A stretch of DNA of 64,000 nt from SAR202 cluster bacterium Io17-Chloro-G6 (GCA_002816585.1 MUCT01000010.1:1-64000), one strand, 5' to 3'; shown: positions 25,173 to 35,589, counted from the stretch's first letter. Numbers and translations: made by a program. Notes: generated by a model from the sequence alone, not told the origin.

Positions 25173-26111
25173 TTAACTCCTATTCCTGGGCCGGCGAGGG
25201 TTGGAGGCCGGCGGCTCAATTGTGATCTGTCCGCCTTCAGACTGTATCTTCGCCAGACCTTCACGGCGGAACCGGTCAGCGTATTCCAGAGGAAGTTGGA
25301 GCCGTCCTGCCTCGTCAACGACGATGTATTCTTCTTCCACTGTGTCTCCGTCGCGGCGGTAATCGGGCCGGGAGAGGGTCTCCGAGCCAATACGCCCGTC
25401 GCGAATGTGCACCACGCGATCGACGAATAGGGAAACACCTGGGTAGTGGGTTACCGTGACGACCGTAACTCCATAGGAGCGGTTCAACCCGCGAATCATC
25501 TCAAATATGTTGTCCGCATTCTCTGTGTCCAACTCTCCGGTGGGCTCATCGGCCAAAAGCAGGGGTGGTTTGTTGGCCAGGCCCACCGCAATTGCGGCCC
25601 GTTGCTGTTCACCGCCGGAAAGTTGGTGGGGAAATCGGTCTTTTTTGTCTGCCATGCTCAGCGACTCCAACAACTCCCCGGACCAGGCCCGGCGAACTTT
25701 GGCTGGCTCACCGGCCAGGGCCATGGGCAGTTCGACGTTGTCTGCAACTGAAAGGTAGGGCACCAGGTTCCGCGCAGTGGCCTGCCAGACAAAGCCCACT
25801 TCCAACCGCCGGTACATCACCAAGTCGCTGTCGGAAACATCGAGCAGGTCCCTGGAGCCGACCAGAACCTGACCCGCTGAGGGCCGGTCCAGGCCGGCCA
25901 GTATGTTCAAAAGAGTGCTCTTACCGCTGCCGCTGGCTCCGACCACGGCGATCAGCTCACCAGACGCAACACTTAGGTCCAGCCCCCGCAGGGCAACCAC
26001 CTCCAAGTCGGCGCGCTTGTATATCTTGAAGAGGTCCCGGCAATCAATGTAGGGGCCCGCCGACGAACCCGCCAGATGGGCTGCCACGCCGTATTCACTG
26101 AATTGGGTCAT
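25173..26111 (-). CDS. ABC transporter ATPase with C-terminal AbrB-like extension, subunit 2
   Basis: A 312-residue protein. Residues ~20-245 are a LolD/MacB-type ABC ATPase: Walker [17 protein letters not shown], signature [15 protein letters not shown], Walker [13 protein letters not shown]. It is followed by a ~60-residue tail, [20 protein letters not shown] and onward, that resembles the swapped-hairpin DNA-binding fold of SpoVT/AbrB proteins (V-D-x-x-G-R-L-x-L-P). Its stop overlaps no gene, but its start overlaps the upstream permease stop by 4 nt. The tail could couple transport to regulation, or simply dimerise; that is inference. Two different ATPases in one operon suggest a heterodimeric engine. 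Confidence 0.88.
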   Translation of the reverse strand: MTQFSEYGVAAHLAGSSAGPYIDCRDLFKIYKRADLEVVALRGLDLSVASGELIAVVGASGSGKSTLLNILAGLDRPSAGQVLVGSRDLLDVSDSDLVMYRRLEVGFVWQATARNLVPYLSVADNVELPMALAGEPAKVRRAWSGELLESLSMADKKDRFPHQLSGGEQQRAAIAVGLANKPPLLLADEPTGELDTENADNIFEMIRGLNRSYGVTVVTVTHYPGVSLFVDRVVHIRDGRIGSETLSRPDYRRDGDTVEEEYIVVDEAGRLQLPLEYADRFRREGLAKIQSEGGQITIEPPASNPRRPRNRS

Positions 26112-29100
26112 CCCGCGTCTCCCATTCTAAGAACCTGCTCCACCCGTATCTTGGCGCTCAACCACGCCAACCAGACCACCGTCACTACGGTTACCGCCGC
26201 CAACACCAAATATGACACCATCAGCGACGGCCAATCAACGGTAAATGCCATTGGCGGAGTGACACGCTCACCTTCTTCAGCCACTTCCATCAACGGCAAA
26301 ATACTTACTCCGATCAACTGACCAACCCACGTACCCAGCGCCAATCCGCAAACCACAATCAAGAATAGATTAAACCATACGATGCCACGCAACTGCCCGC
26401 CCGTCGAGCCCAAGGTCCGCAGCAGGGCAAATTCGGTTTGACGTTCTCTGGTGTCTAAATAGGAGAACAGCATCACTCCGGAGGCGCTGGCCAGGGTTAC
26501 CGACAAGAATAACAGCACCAGCAGCGCGCCCCAGCCTGCGTTCACCAACGGCTGGTCTACCCTCGCCAACACCAAAGCCTCCGCGTCAAATGTGTCTCTG
26601 ACTCTGATACCTGACTGCCGGATCGACTCGGCGACCTCTCCGGCACCGACTATATTGGACGTATTGGACGACGGTCCGGCGCTGGAGACAAGATCGACCC
26701 AGATCTCATTGGATCCAGCCAGAGGCACGGCGCTGTGCCGGTTGGACACTGCCTCAAAGCTATCCAGGTCAACGACTATGAATGGTTTGTCCCCTGGGTC
26801 CAGTGTCGGGAAATAACTGGTCACTCCCACAATGTTCACCAACACGGAGTATGTTGACAGCCCCAAGATGACGTCGTCGCCCAGGGACGCGTCAGCCGCC
26901 TTGAGGAACTCTCCATTGACCACCGCCGGGAGCGGCGCCTCCACCTCACCAGGGTGTATGCCGCGCATGCCGATGCCACCGGTGGCCCAGCTAAACCGCG
27001 TCGACGACGGGAATTGGCCTCCGCCAGCCGATCCACTGGTCTCCAACGCGTACAATCCGGGCCGGGCAAAATCTTCGATCACCGTCCATCCCTGCGGCGA
27101 TTCGAAACCGGCCAGTTCAACCGGCCCCCGGGGGGTGATCGCTTCCAGACGGCCGAAGAACAATGCCCCCAAATTGTCCGTCCCGCCAAACCCAGCGCGG
27201 ACGGTTATCTGTAGAGACTGCAGGGAAAAGGGAGGTTGCGGGTCAATTTGCCGACTTTGAGCGATAAATCGGCTCCTAGCGGCCACTGCCGGTGACAACC
27301 CAAATTCGATCTTGGTCCACCCCGTATCGCTCAAGGTGCCCACTAAGATATCAAAATACGATCCCTTGGCATCGCGCAGCCTGGCCCAAAGGTTGGCTCC
27401 AGATTCGATGCCGGAGGGTTGCACCCAGATAGACAGCCCTTCGGCATCCTCAGGTATTGGCAAGCCCTCCGGAGATTCTGGCCCGCTCAGCAGCAACCGG
27501 GCCAGATCATCCATCGACTTTCCACCGGCAAAATCGTCCCTGAACCAGGCGACATCCGCGATCTTTGGGGCGTCTACCGCCAGGACGGAGGCCGAGGTGC
27601 TGAACCCGGTGGTCGTGATCTGCCCGTTGGTCCGAAATACATCGGCGGCGTTGGCCACGTCTTCCACGCCATCGGCGAATCTTCCACCTGTGTTGACTCC
27701 GGAGATACCGCTGTGAACGAGCCTCAGGTCCGCTCCCGCTGCATATTGGGCGCGCTCCTTCTGGTTCCGCTCCAGTGTGGAACTGAAAGCGCTGCCGATG
27801 ACTCCCAGAGCGGTAGCCAAGGTCAATAGCACGATCAAGATGCCCGGCACCATGGGATCGCGGGCAACGTGGCGCAGCGAATGCACCAGCCAGGATGGCG
27901 CGATTGGACCGGCCAGCCGCGACAGAAGCGCAACGAACCAAGGGAAGATCCGCATGATCAACAACCCAATGGCCAGAAGCCCGAGCACCGGGCCGAGCAA
28001 CAGGCTGTAGTCTATCTCCAGGTCCCGGCTGCCCACCGACTGAACCAAAAACGTCCCCCGGCTCTGTATTTGCCACCACAGCATACCGATGAGAGCCAGT
28101 AGCAAAAAGTCCAGGTAGTAGCGGTGCAAGAAGGAGACCGTGGCCGGCCGGGCGCCGGTCTGTCTCGCCTCAACGATTCCGTATCTGGCTGCCGCCAAAG
28201 TAGCTAGAGTGAACACCACAACCGCCAGAGATCCTCCAACCAAACCGAGTAACACGGCCCCTTGAGACACAGCCACCGGCACTCCGGAAAGCTCCTCAGC
28301 GCCCCCGCCCAAACTGAAGAAAACGTTGCCCAGGACCTTGACCACGCCCATGGCCAAGAACGGCCCGATGATCACGGCCGGGATCCCCAACAATAGACCT
28401 TCCCCCAGGCCCAATATCCCCACCTGTAGCGTGGTCGCACCCCGGCTCTTCAACATGGCAATCTCACTGGAGCGGGAACGGACGATCAACCCGGCCACCA
28501 ACGCCAAATAATAGAGCAATATCCCGACGATCAGGAACACCACCAGGAACAACGGCACCCTGGCCAGCAATAATTGCTCGTCAAAACTGCTGAGCAGATC
28601 GTCCAGCCGGATGGACTTGCTGGAATTCTTCAGACCGAAATCGATCTCATTCTCAGCCTGACGAACTATGGCTTGAAGACTGTCCACCTCACCTGCCCGC
28701 AGCACCTCGCGGTCGAGGAAATAATACCAAGTGACATCGGTGTATAACGTGGGATATTCGCCGAGCACCCGGTTGAGGATGGCCTCTTCACTGGTGAACA
28801 GTGGCACGATGGTCCAACGGTCGTTCTTGATACTAAAGTCCGACTGGGAGCCGTACCAGAACTCGTCGTCCGGGTCATTGCGCTCGAAAACTCCGGAAAT
28901 TCTCACCGGCATGGAAGGTGGATCGATAAACGACGCCGCTGGCAAGATTTCCATCACATCATCAATCTTGAGGCCCAACAGTTCGAAGCCCAGTTTGTCC
29001 ACCGCCACCTCCATGGGAGTGCCCGCCGGCGCGGTAGCGTTCTGGGCTTCTGGCCAACTTCCCTTCGTTAACGTGACCCGCTCCGGCCCAAAACCAGACA

Positions 29101-29521
29101 TGTAAACCACGGAACCCCTGGGCCGAATCTCGTTGTCCAGCTCCAGTTGGGAGTGACCCTTGAAGTAAAAGGTGGCGGTGTCCAAGACCCACGCTTCGTC
29201 CCTCAGGTAGTGTCCGAAGGGATTTGACACCCGTTCGCGGGCGAAACGCAATCGGTCCTGGTAAACGGAACGGCGTCCTTCAACCGTGGCGGGCTCGTCC
29301 TGGCTGCTAAAAGACCGCATCCAGAAGTTGGCTTCTTCGGCTGGCGCTTCACGCAGCGCGTGGCGCAAAGAGGCGTCGGCCAAAAGGTCGGAGAAGATCA
29401 CGCCGCTGGCCATCAGAGCCACGGCCATCAGAATCCCGCCGAAAAGCACGGCCTCCAACCGCCATCCGGAGATCGCTCTCCGGACAGCCATCACGTAGGC
29501 AAACCGGATCATGGCCATCAT
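26108..29521 (-). CDS. FtsX-like ABC transporter permease, subunit 1
   Basis: A 1137-residue permease. There is one N-terminal membrane segment (~14-35, LFGGILMAVALMASGVIF), a ~290-residue extracytoplasmic domain, three membrane segments around 325-460 forming an FtsX core (VPLFLVVFLIVGILLYYLALVAG), a central hydrophobic pair, a second large extracytoplasmic domain containing galactose-binding-like strands, and a C-terminal FtsX core (LLVLLFLSVTLASASGVMLF ... LVLAAVTVVTVVWLAWL). This MacB/LolCE-like duplicated layout is twice the size of usual FtsX proteins. The start and stop codons overlap the neighbouring genes, so translational coupling is likely. Confidence 0.88.
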   Translation of the reverse strand: MMAMIRFAYVMAVRRAISGWRLEAVLFGGILMAVALMASGVIFSDLLADASLRHALREAPAEEANFWMRSFSSQDEPATVEGRRSVYQDRLRFARERVSNPFGHYLRDEAWVLDTATFYFKGHSQLELDNEIRPRGSVVYMSGFGPERVTLTKGSWPEAQNATAPAGTPMEVAVDKLGFELLGLKIDDVMEILPAASFIDPPSMPVRISGVFERNDPDDEFWYGSQSDFSIKNDRWTIVPLFTSEEAILNRVLGEYPTLYTDVTWYYFLDREVLRAGEVDSLQAIVRQAENEIDFGLKNSSKSIRLDDLLSSFDEQLLLARVPLFLVVFLIVGILLYYLALVAGLIVRSRSSEIAMLKSRGATTLQVGILGLGEGLLLGIPAVIIGPFLAMGVVKVLGNVFFSLGGGAEELSGVPVAVSQGAVLLGLVGGSLAVVVFTLATLAAARYGIVEARQTGARPATVSFLHRYYLDFLLLALIGMLWWQIQSRGTFLVQSVGSRDLEIDYSLLLGPVLGLLAIGLLIMRIFPWFVALLSRLAGPIAPSWLVHSLRHVARDPMVPGILIVLLTLATALGVIGSAFSSTLERNQKERAQYAAGADLRLVHSGISGVNTGGRFADGVEDVANAADVFRTNGQITTTGFSTSASVLAVDAPKIADVAWFRDDFAGGKSMDDLARLLLSGPESPEGLPIPEDAEGLSIWVQPSGIESGANLWARLRDAKGSYFDILVGTLSDTGWTKIEFGLSPAVAARSRFIAQSRQIDPQPPFSLQSLQITVRAGFGGTDNLGALFFGRLEAITPRGPVELAGFESPQGWTVIEDFARPGLYALETSGSAGGGQFPSSTRFSWATGGIGMRGIHPGEVEAPLPAVVNGEFLKAADASLGDDVILGLSTYSVLVNIVGVTSYFPTLDPGDKPFIVVDLDSFEAVSNRHSAVPLAGSNEIWVDLVSSAGPSSNTSNIVGAGEVAESIRQSGIRVRDTFDAEALVLARVDQPLVNAGWGALLVLLFLSVTLASASGVMLFSYLDTRERQTEFALLRTLGSTGGQLRGIVWFNLFLIVVCGLALGTWVGQLIGVSILPLMEVAEEGERVTPPMAFTVDWPSLMVSYLVLAAVTVVTVVWLAWLSAKIRVEQVLRMGDAG

Positions 29522-32500
29522 CAGGCGCCTCCCCGGAGTATCTCCGCTGGGTTAAGCCGCCGGGCCGCCACCACGGCTAACCCGACCGAGAGCGCTGAGA
29601 TCGCCAGCAACCCGACCAACACCCCAGCCATCAACCAACCCCTGATGGACGGCGCGAGCGGCGGCACCGGGGCGCCTCCTTGGGGTGTCAGGTCCACCAG
29701 TTCCAAGATTTCAAGACTCGGCCAGTATCCCATGGCTGCCCCGGCGGCAATGGCCAGCACGGCCACGATCAGCCGCTCTGTTGCCAATGACAAGAAGAAC
29801 TGGCCACGTGAGAAGCCCAAGACCCGGGCCACCGCCAAGTCCATGCGCCCCATCCGGATAGACACCAAGGCATGGACGGCCAGTGTCAGCAATACTGCGA
29901 TTCCGATGGCCACCATGCTAAAGATCGTGAGACCGTCCCAGCCCCCGCCGGCCAGTGGGTTGCGTCCAGCCAATTCCGCCGCCAACTCCTGGTCCCGGAC
30001 GGCGACAAATCTTGGGATTGCGCCTTGTATTTCGGCAACAACCTGTTGGCGGTCCGAACCCGGGTCCAACGACAGCCACATTTCACTCGGCTGGTCCAGC
30101 AGGCTTAGGGGCAACCGCTTAACGTAATTCCCATAGTCCTCCAGATCTACCAAGAGAAAAGGACCCCGACCTGGGTACAGGGTTGGGAAATGATTGGCTA
30201 GGCCCACAAACTGCACCGGCACGGCTAGATCGCCCAGCTTCACCCGCACTTGCTGTCCCAAAACGAAGCCGGGTCCGCCGATGGCGGGGATGGGGAACGG
30301 GCCCGGCGGCAGGTGTATGCCCCTTTGACCGGAAGTGAACCCCGCCTGCCAAGAGAACTCAAGACCGGAGTCGCCGCTACGGGCGCTTTGGGCCGTCCGC
30401 TGAACTGTGTCGGGGCTCGGACCCTGGTTGGCCAGAGGAGCCCATGGCGCCTGACTCTCAAATCCTTCTATCACTAACCCGTCGGGCCCGGAAGACGAGC
30501 CGAAGGCGGTGATGTCGTCAAGGTGTAGGACACCATCCGCCAAACGGGCGGAAGGGCCGGTAGACAAAAACAGTGATACCAGTTCAAAGGGCAGAGTGCC
30601 AGGTGCCGGTGCGTCAGGGAGGTCTCCGGTAAACAGCTCCCATCGGCCATCGGACGCCTTTGCGTCGGAGGCGCCGCGGGTGTCCGGGACCAGGATGCTG
30701 CCCATTTCTATGTTGCGGTATATGCCGGTGGCGGCCATTACCCTGGCCCACATGTTCACTTCAGCCCGCACATTTAGTTCTTCCAGGACGCTGCTGTCTA
30801 TCCACACTCCTAGGGAAACCGTATCCTCGGGCAGAGGTATACTGGTGCCAGTGAGATTGGAAGAGAAGGGCCGGGGTCTAAGCAGCCTGCTGATCTCTTG
30901 AAGCCCCCCCGGGGAAAAATCTTCCCTGAACCATGCAGCTTCCGCCAGGGCACGGGGTTCCACCGCCAACATGTTCACCCTCGCGCCCACCGGGCCGTCC
31001 AGGACGGTAACCGAGTCGCGGAGCACTGGGCTGACCTCCGTCACGCCGGCTACTCTCCCCATCTTCTCCGGGGTGTCGGCGCGGATGCCTGGGCCGCTCA
31101 ACACGATATCCCCGCCCGATCTGTAGCGGGCTTGGTGACTCTGACCTTGGGACAAGCTGGATTGAAAAGTCGCCCCGAACACACCCAGGGCCGCCGCCAG
31201 CATCAAGATCACCGCCAGGGAGGCGTGAGGAATGGGGTCCCGGGCCAAGCGCAAAAGGGAGAACTGGAACCAGGCCGCGCCGGCGCGTGCACCAACCCAG
31301 GCCAGAAACCGGACCACCAAGGGCAGTAGGCGCAGCAGCAAGACGGCCGCGGCCAGGAGTCCCACCACTGGGCCGAATAACAGGGTCGGGTCAACGTTAA
31401 GACCCTGGGACGCCAATTCCTCAGCCACGAACCCGTCTCGGCCCCGAACCTGAAACCAGATCAGGCTAACTGCCAAAACGGCCAAGATGTCCAGATAATA
31501 GCGGTGCAAGAAGGGTACTGTAGGCGGCCTGGCTCTGGATAACAGGGACTCCAGCGTGCCCATCTTGGCCCGGCCGGCGGCGGTGGTCAACAAGACCAGC
31601 AGAGCCATGACTCCTCCCAACGCCCCCATCCAGAACATGTCGGCGCCCAAACCCAAAGGGATTGGACTGGTGAACTCGCCCCTGGGATTGATCGTCTCCA
31701 GCAGGAGGAATTTGACGATGAGCCAGGCCAAGAACGGACCGGATATCATTGCAGCCAGGGCCACAAAACCCTCTGCCATGGCCAAGACTCCGCTCACCTG
31801 GATCACGCTTGCGCCGCGGCTGCGCAATTGGCCGGCTTCTTCGGCCTGGCTGCGGCCCAGGGTTCCGGTGATGAGCGCCAAGAAGTACAGCACTACCATC
31901 ACGACCAGGGATAGGTAGAGATAAAGGGGCACCTTGGCCAGGGTAAGAGCCCGGTTGAACTCATCCACGGTGCGGCCCAGGCGGCTCAGCACTAGAGTGC
32001 GCGGGTATTCCTTGTTCAGATCCGTTTCCAGGCCCTCTACCTGCCGCTTCACCTCGTTGGCATTGCCTGCGGTCAGGTAACCGGAGTCCAAGAACAGGTG
32101 GAACCCAAAGTCGCCCACCAACGTCGGATATCGGGCGCCTACGCCGTTGAAGAAATCATCTTCCGATACGAATAACGGCGCCAACGAATTCTCGCTAATG
32201 GTCACGGTATCGAAGTAGAGCGCGGCGCCCATCCAGTATTCTTCGCGGGAATCGATGGGTTCAACCAAGCCCACAATTTTTAGGGTAATACGCTCGGATG
32301 ATCTTCGGATCGGAACCAGGTAGATCCGGTCTCCCACATCAAATGCCAACTGTCTCGACGTCCCAGCGCCGATGACCGTCTCGATCTCCGCCTGCTCTCC
32401 CAGACCAACGCTTTCAGGCCAGCGGCCTTGGGTCAGTCTGGTGTGCTCGGCGAAGCCGGTGAGGAAGAAAGGCCGGCCCAGAGGAGAACCGGCGATCGGA

Positions 32501-32856
32501 GATGTAGGCGTCCTCAGTAAGGGAATATTGGGCTGAGTGCGCCCAAACCGCTCCGTGCTTTCCAGCATCGGCCCCAAGCGGTCAACGGACGCCTCTTGGA
32601 AAAGACGCTCCAGGGGAAGGTAATCGGCTCTTCCCAAGGGCCGGTTCTGGGCCGTGATCTGAGCGTCAAGCACCTCAGGCCTGAACGACGCGACGGCGTG
32701 CCGCAGGCCGGCCTCGCCCAAGGCGCGGGAATACAGAGCCCCGGTGGACATGATGGTCACTGAAGCCAGGATCCCAAAAGAGGTGACCGCCAGCAGCAGC
32801 CAGGAATGGCGCAACCGCCGGCGCAATAGCCAATAGACCAGGGACAGAAGCTGCAT
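29521..32856 (-). CDS. FtsX-like ABC transporter permease, subunit 2
   Basis: A 1111-residue permease homologous in layout to the next gene: an N-terminal anchor (HSWLLLAVTSFGILASVTIMS), a large outside domain, a first FtsX core (~310-450, LYLYLSLVVMVVLYFLALITG), a middle membrane part, a second outside domain, and a C-terminal core (TIFSMVAIGIAVLLTLAVHALVS ... LVGLLAISALSVGLAVVAARRL). Both permeases share the SRGA(S/T) motif of FtsX-like cores (LRSRGASVIQV). First gene of the operon; a candidate minus-strand promoter lies about 125 nt upstream. The cargo is unknown. Confidence 0.88.
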   Translation of the reverse strand: MQLLSLVYWLLRRRLRHSWLLLAVTSFGILASVTIMSTGALYSRALGEAGLRHAVASFRPEVLDAQITAQNRPLGRADYLPLERLFQEASVDRLGPMLESTERFGRTQPNIPLLRTPTSPIAGSPLGRPFFLTGFAEHTRLTQGRWPESVGLGEQAEIETVIGAGTSRQLAFDVGDRIYLVPIRRSSERITLKIVGLVEPIDSREEYWMGAALYFDTVTISENSLAPLFVSEDDFFNGVGARYPTLVGDFGFHLFLDSGYLTAGNANEVKRQVEGLETDLNKEYPRTLVLSRLGRTVDEFNRALTLAKVPLYLYLSLVVMVVLYFLALITGTLGRSQAEEAGQLRSRGASVIQVSGVLAMAEGFVALAAMISGPFLAWLIVKFLLLETINPRGEFTSPIPLGLGADMFWMGALGGVMALLVLLTTAAGRAKMGTLESLLSRARPPTVPFLHRYYLDILAVLAVSLIWFQVRGRDGFVAEELASQGLNVDPTLLFGPVVGLLAAAVLLLRLLPLVVRFLAWVGARAGAAWFQFSLLRLARDPIPHASLAVILMLAAALGVFGATFQSSLSQGQSHQARYRSGGDIVLSGPGIRADTPEKMGRVAGVTEVSPVLRDSVTVLDGPVGARVNMLAVEPRALAEAAWFREDFSPGGLQEISRLLRPRPFSSNLTGTSIPLPEDTVSLGVWIDSSVLEELNVRAEVNMWARVMAATGIYRNIEMGSILVPDTRGASDAKASDGRWELFTGDLPDAPAPGTLPFELVSLFLSTGPSARLADGVLHLDDITAFGSSSGPDGLVIEGFESQAPWAPLANQGPSPDTVQRTAQSARSGDSGLEFSWQAGFTSGQRGIHLPPGPFPIPAIGGPGFVLGQQVRVKLGDLAVPVQFVGLANHFPTLYPGRGPFLLVDLEDYGNYVKRLPLSLLDQPSEMWLSLDPGSDRQQVVAEIQGAIPRFVAVRDQELAAELAGRNPLAGGGWDGLTIFSMVAIGIAVLLTLAVHALVSIRMGRMDLAVARVLGFSRGQFFLSLATERLIVAVLAIAAGAAMGYWPSLEILELVDLTPQGGAPVPPLAPSIRGWLMAGVLVGLLAISALSVGLAVVAARRLNPAEILRGGA

Positions 32857-32980
32857 ATAATTTAGCAGCCCACCAGATCACCGGCGATGATACGTCCCTT
32901 TGGCACGGTTTTCGGTTTGGGCGCCGCGACCGGTGCGGAACGCGCCCCTTGAACGAAGATAATTGACATCACAGCTTGGG

Positions 32981-33015
32981 ATTATACGACGTTCGTGAGG
33001 ATTCCGGTTCACGAA
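32981..33015 (-). promoter_or_regulatory. Candidate promoter and operator of the ABC operon
   Basis: On the minus strand there is a perfect TATAAT at 32986-32981, about 125 nt before the permease start. Immediately upstream lies an inverted repeat ttcgtga / tcacgaa (32992-32998 and 33009-33015) with a 10-nt spacer, placed where a -35 would be. No TTGACA-like box is present, so activator-assisted transcription is possible. The rest of 32857-33324 holds no gene. Confidence 0.4.
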
Positions 33016-33324
33016 GTTAGCACCAAGGCTAAATTAGCTTCGAAAAGCAGAGAGTCTAAATTCCTCGCTTGCTGACCCATGATCTCGAAGAAGTCCTTTT
33101 GGGCGGCCCCGAATGTACCGGTCAGCTAGCCTTGCCGTGACAGACCACTGGAACCACAACTCCTGAACCAAACATCAATCCCGGTGGCGTTGCGGCACGG
33201 AACGGCGACAGGCGAACTGGCCGGCTCCGAGCCAAAGCCCATGCTATAATCCCGCCCACTGGCCGGAGGCGCGAAGAATCGTGCCTAGCACCCCTAGATC
33301 CGGCACACTATTCGAGGTCACAAC

Positions 33325-34074
33325 ATGAAACGATTGGAAGGTAAGACAGCATTGGTCACCGGCTCTGGCCGCAACATCGGCCGGGCCATCATCTTGAAGC
33401 TGGCCGAAGAGGGCGCCAACGTCGTCGTGAACGCAAAGAGCAACCAGGAAGAAGCGGAATCGGTTGCCGCTGCGGCCCGCGACCTAGGAGTGGAAGCCCT
33501 ACCGTTCCTTGCCGACGTTTCAGACCGCCATCAGGTGGCCAGCATGTTCGCGGCCGCCGCGGAGAAGTTCGGAGGAGTGGATATCCTAGTCAGCAATGCC
33601 GCAATTCGGCCTCATAAGCCCTTTACCGAGGTCACCCTGGATGAATGGGAGTACGTGAGGGGCGTAGTGCTGGATGGTGCATTCTATTGCGCTCACGCAG
33701 CCATCCCCTCAATGGAGAAGAATGAGTACGGCCGAGTAGTGTTTTTCACAGGAGACGGCGCCTTCAAGGGCTCGGCCGAGCGGTCTCACGTGTCGGCCGC
33801 CAAAATGGGAATCATTGGCCTGGCCAGAGGATTGGCCTCGGAGTTTGCGCCCAAGAACATCCGGGTGAATGTCATCTCTCCCGGCCGCATCGACACTACT
33901 AGAGACCTCAGTTGGTATCCCCAAGGCGGAATGCGGGAAACGTCCAACATTCCGCTGCGCCGCCTGGGCACGGTGGACGATATAGCGTCAGCCTGCCTGT
34001 TCCTGGTCACCGACGAGTGCGGCTTCATGACCGGACAGACACTACACATAAACGGAGGGACCGACTTTTTCTAG
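33325..34074 (+). CDS. SDR family protein lacking the usual catalytic Tyr
   Basis: A 249-residue classical short-chain dehydrogenase/reductase fold: the cofactor motif VTGSGRNIGRA, DVSDRHQV, VDILVSNAAIRP, and the C-terminal GQTLHINGGTDFF. The catalytic YxxxK is present only as VSAAK: the Tyr position is Val (gtg), and the usual Ser about 13 residues earlier is Gly/Asp (GDGAFKG). The Lys is kept. Either it uses another acid/base residue or it is not a standard dehydrogenase. The reading frame is intact and the NAD(P) site complete, so this is not simple decay. Confidence 0.82.
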   Translation: MKRLEGKTALVTGSGRNIGRAIILKLAEEGANVVVNAKSNQEEAESVAAAARDLGVEALPFLADVSDRHQVASMFAAAAEKFGGVDILVSNAAIRPHKPFTEVTLDEWEYVRGVVLDGAFYCAHAAIPSMEKNEYGRVVFFTGDGAFKGSAERSHVSAAKMGIIGLARGLASEFAPKNIRVNVISPGRIDTTRDLSWYPQGGMRETSNIPLRRLGTVDDIASACLFLVTDECGFMTGQTLHINGGTDFF

Positions 34075-34159
34075 TAGTCGAATCCATTAATCGTCTGGGT
34101 GGATGGGGTACCAAAAACCCTATTCATAATTTCTTGAACCCCCAATCTCGCAGTTCAGC

Positions 34160-35362
34160 TTACTGTTGATTCATATCGTCAACTAGGTCCCGAATTTTTG
34201 GCGTAATTGCCCCGATTAGTGTCCGTAAATCATCGGTCATGGATGATTTGAAATCGGGGTCTTCGGGGTTGCCACGAGACGTTACCTTCAACTCGAGCCA
34301 TTTATTATCTTCTTTTATCTCTTGATCTGGGAAAAGACTTAAGCCTTCAATTATCGTCTTGATTCCGCCAACATCTTCTTTCGTTAAGCCCGCCGCATTC
34401 ATCAGCAGGTCTTTCTCACATTTGAAGCAGGTAATTATCTCGGTATCTGAAGCGGTGGGACCCGGGAAGAGCATGAACTGAAATGACATGCCCCAGTTGC
34501 TCCACGGGGAATCTGTAAACCAAACGTGAAAATAACGGTGACCATCCCCAACCCCTGCCCATCTGCTCTTTTTGTCAGGTGTCAACTCCGCAGGCAAACC
34601 GTCAAGAGCTGCCAACGCTGCGCCGCGAAGTAAGCGAGTGATATCGTCTTCTTTTTTTACGGGGCCGCCACTAACCGTTCGGTCCGGTGTCGACCGCCCA
34701 GAACCCAGCCGGATTGTGAATTCGTCTGTGCCAACTATCGGCAAAATCGTTGATGACTGTATAAAATACGCGTCAGTCTCGCTATCGCGATATGGAGTGA
34801 GTTGCACACAGGTTATCAACGTCTCCGCTACAATTTTCGTCTCCGCTACAATTTTCTGATTCAACCAAATAACCGCTGAGGTGACTTCGGGAGCGAAACG
34901 GTGACTCGCCAAGATTATGCGCTGATCATGGTTCACTAAGTCGAGATCATCGACGTCTAGGTAGAATTTTAATTCCGCGACTGCTTCTGCCTCTGATATT
35001 TCTCGATAATCGGAGAGCATCCGGGCGATGGAGTCAGGAGCAACATTTTGAAAATAACTGGCGTATTTAATCGCTTGCCAATGCACATCCGAGCCGGTGT
35101 CATCCCGTTTCAGCTCGATTACTACCACCCTTCCATCTTTGTCGATTGCGACAAGGTCCGCTCTTTCGTCGGTTTTATCAAACCCGCTAAATTCCTTCGC
35201 GATGACTAGAAGATCTTCGCCGAGAATCCCTGGGTTATCAGCAATCCATTCTTGAATGTCTCTGCGCTCACGAAATCCAACTTCTGCGAAGTCAATTTCG
35301 CTAACTGCATCCGCTTTTTGGTTGGACGAATCAATTTTAAATAGGCGTACACCAGTCGTCAT
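34160..35362 (-). CDS. PD-(D/E)XK nuclease-like protein (NucS-like core)
   Basis: A 400-residue protein. Residues ~25-115 carry a restriction-endonuclease-like core: RDIQEWIADNPGILGEDLLVIAKEF, then ADLVAIDKDGRVVVIELKRDDTGSDVHWQAIKYASYF, with D and ExK of the PD-(D/E)XK motif. This matches the nuclease domain shared with NucS and related DNA-end-cleaving proteins. The C-terminal ~280 residues are unrecognised. An 18-nt tandem duplication (34820-34855) encodes a repeated IVAETK. It stands alone with promoter space on its right side; a role in DNA repair or defence is inferred only from the fold. Confidence 0.7.
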   Translation of the reverse strand: MTTGVRLFKIDSSNQKADAVSEIDFAEVGFRERRDIQEWIADNPGILGEDLLVIAKEFSGFDKTDERADLVAIDKDGRVVVIELKRDDTGSDVHWQAIKYASYFQNVAPDSIARMLSDYREISEAEAVAELKFYLDVDDLDLVNHDQRIILASHRFAPEVTSAVIWLNQKIVAETKIVAETLITCVQLTPYRDSETDAYFIQSSTILPIVGTDEFTIRLGSGRSTPDRTVSGGPVKKEDDITRLLRGAALAALDGLPAELTPDKKSRWAGVGDGHRYFHVWFTDSPWSNWGMSFQFMLFPGPTASDTEIITCFKCEKDLLMNAAGLTKEDVGGIKTIIEGLSLFPDQEIKEDNKWLELKVTSRGNPEDPDFKSSMTDDLRTLIGAITPKIRDLVDDMNQQ

Positions 35363-35589
35363 CGCTTGCTCCCATTTCGGATATCACCGACTAGGTAGTA
35401 AATGATAATTCCTTACTCCCACTCGGCGCTTTTTGAGCGGGAAGCCTAGTCAAGATAACCCGTCTGAATTTCCAACCAAGATTCTGCCAACAGTCGTCGG
35501 TCAGTTCGTCTCTACACAAAACGCCCGTCGACTATCAGCAAACAGACGCTTTTTCCGGCTATCGGCATTTGAAATACGGACGTCAGACT

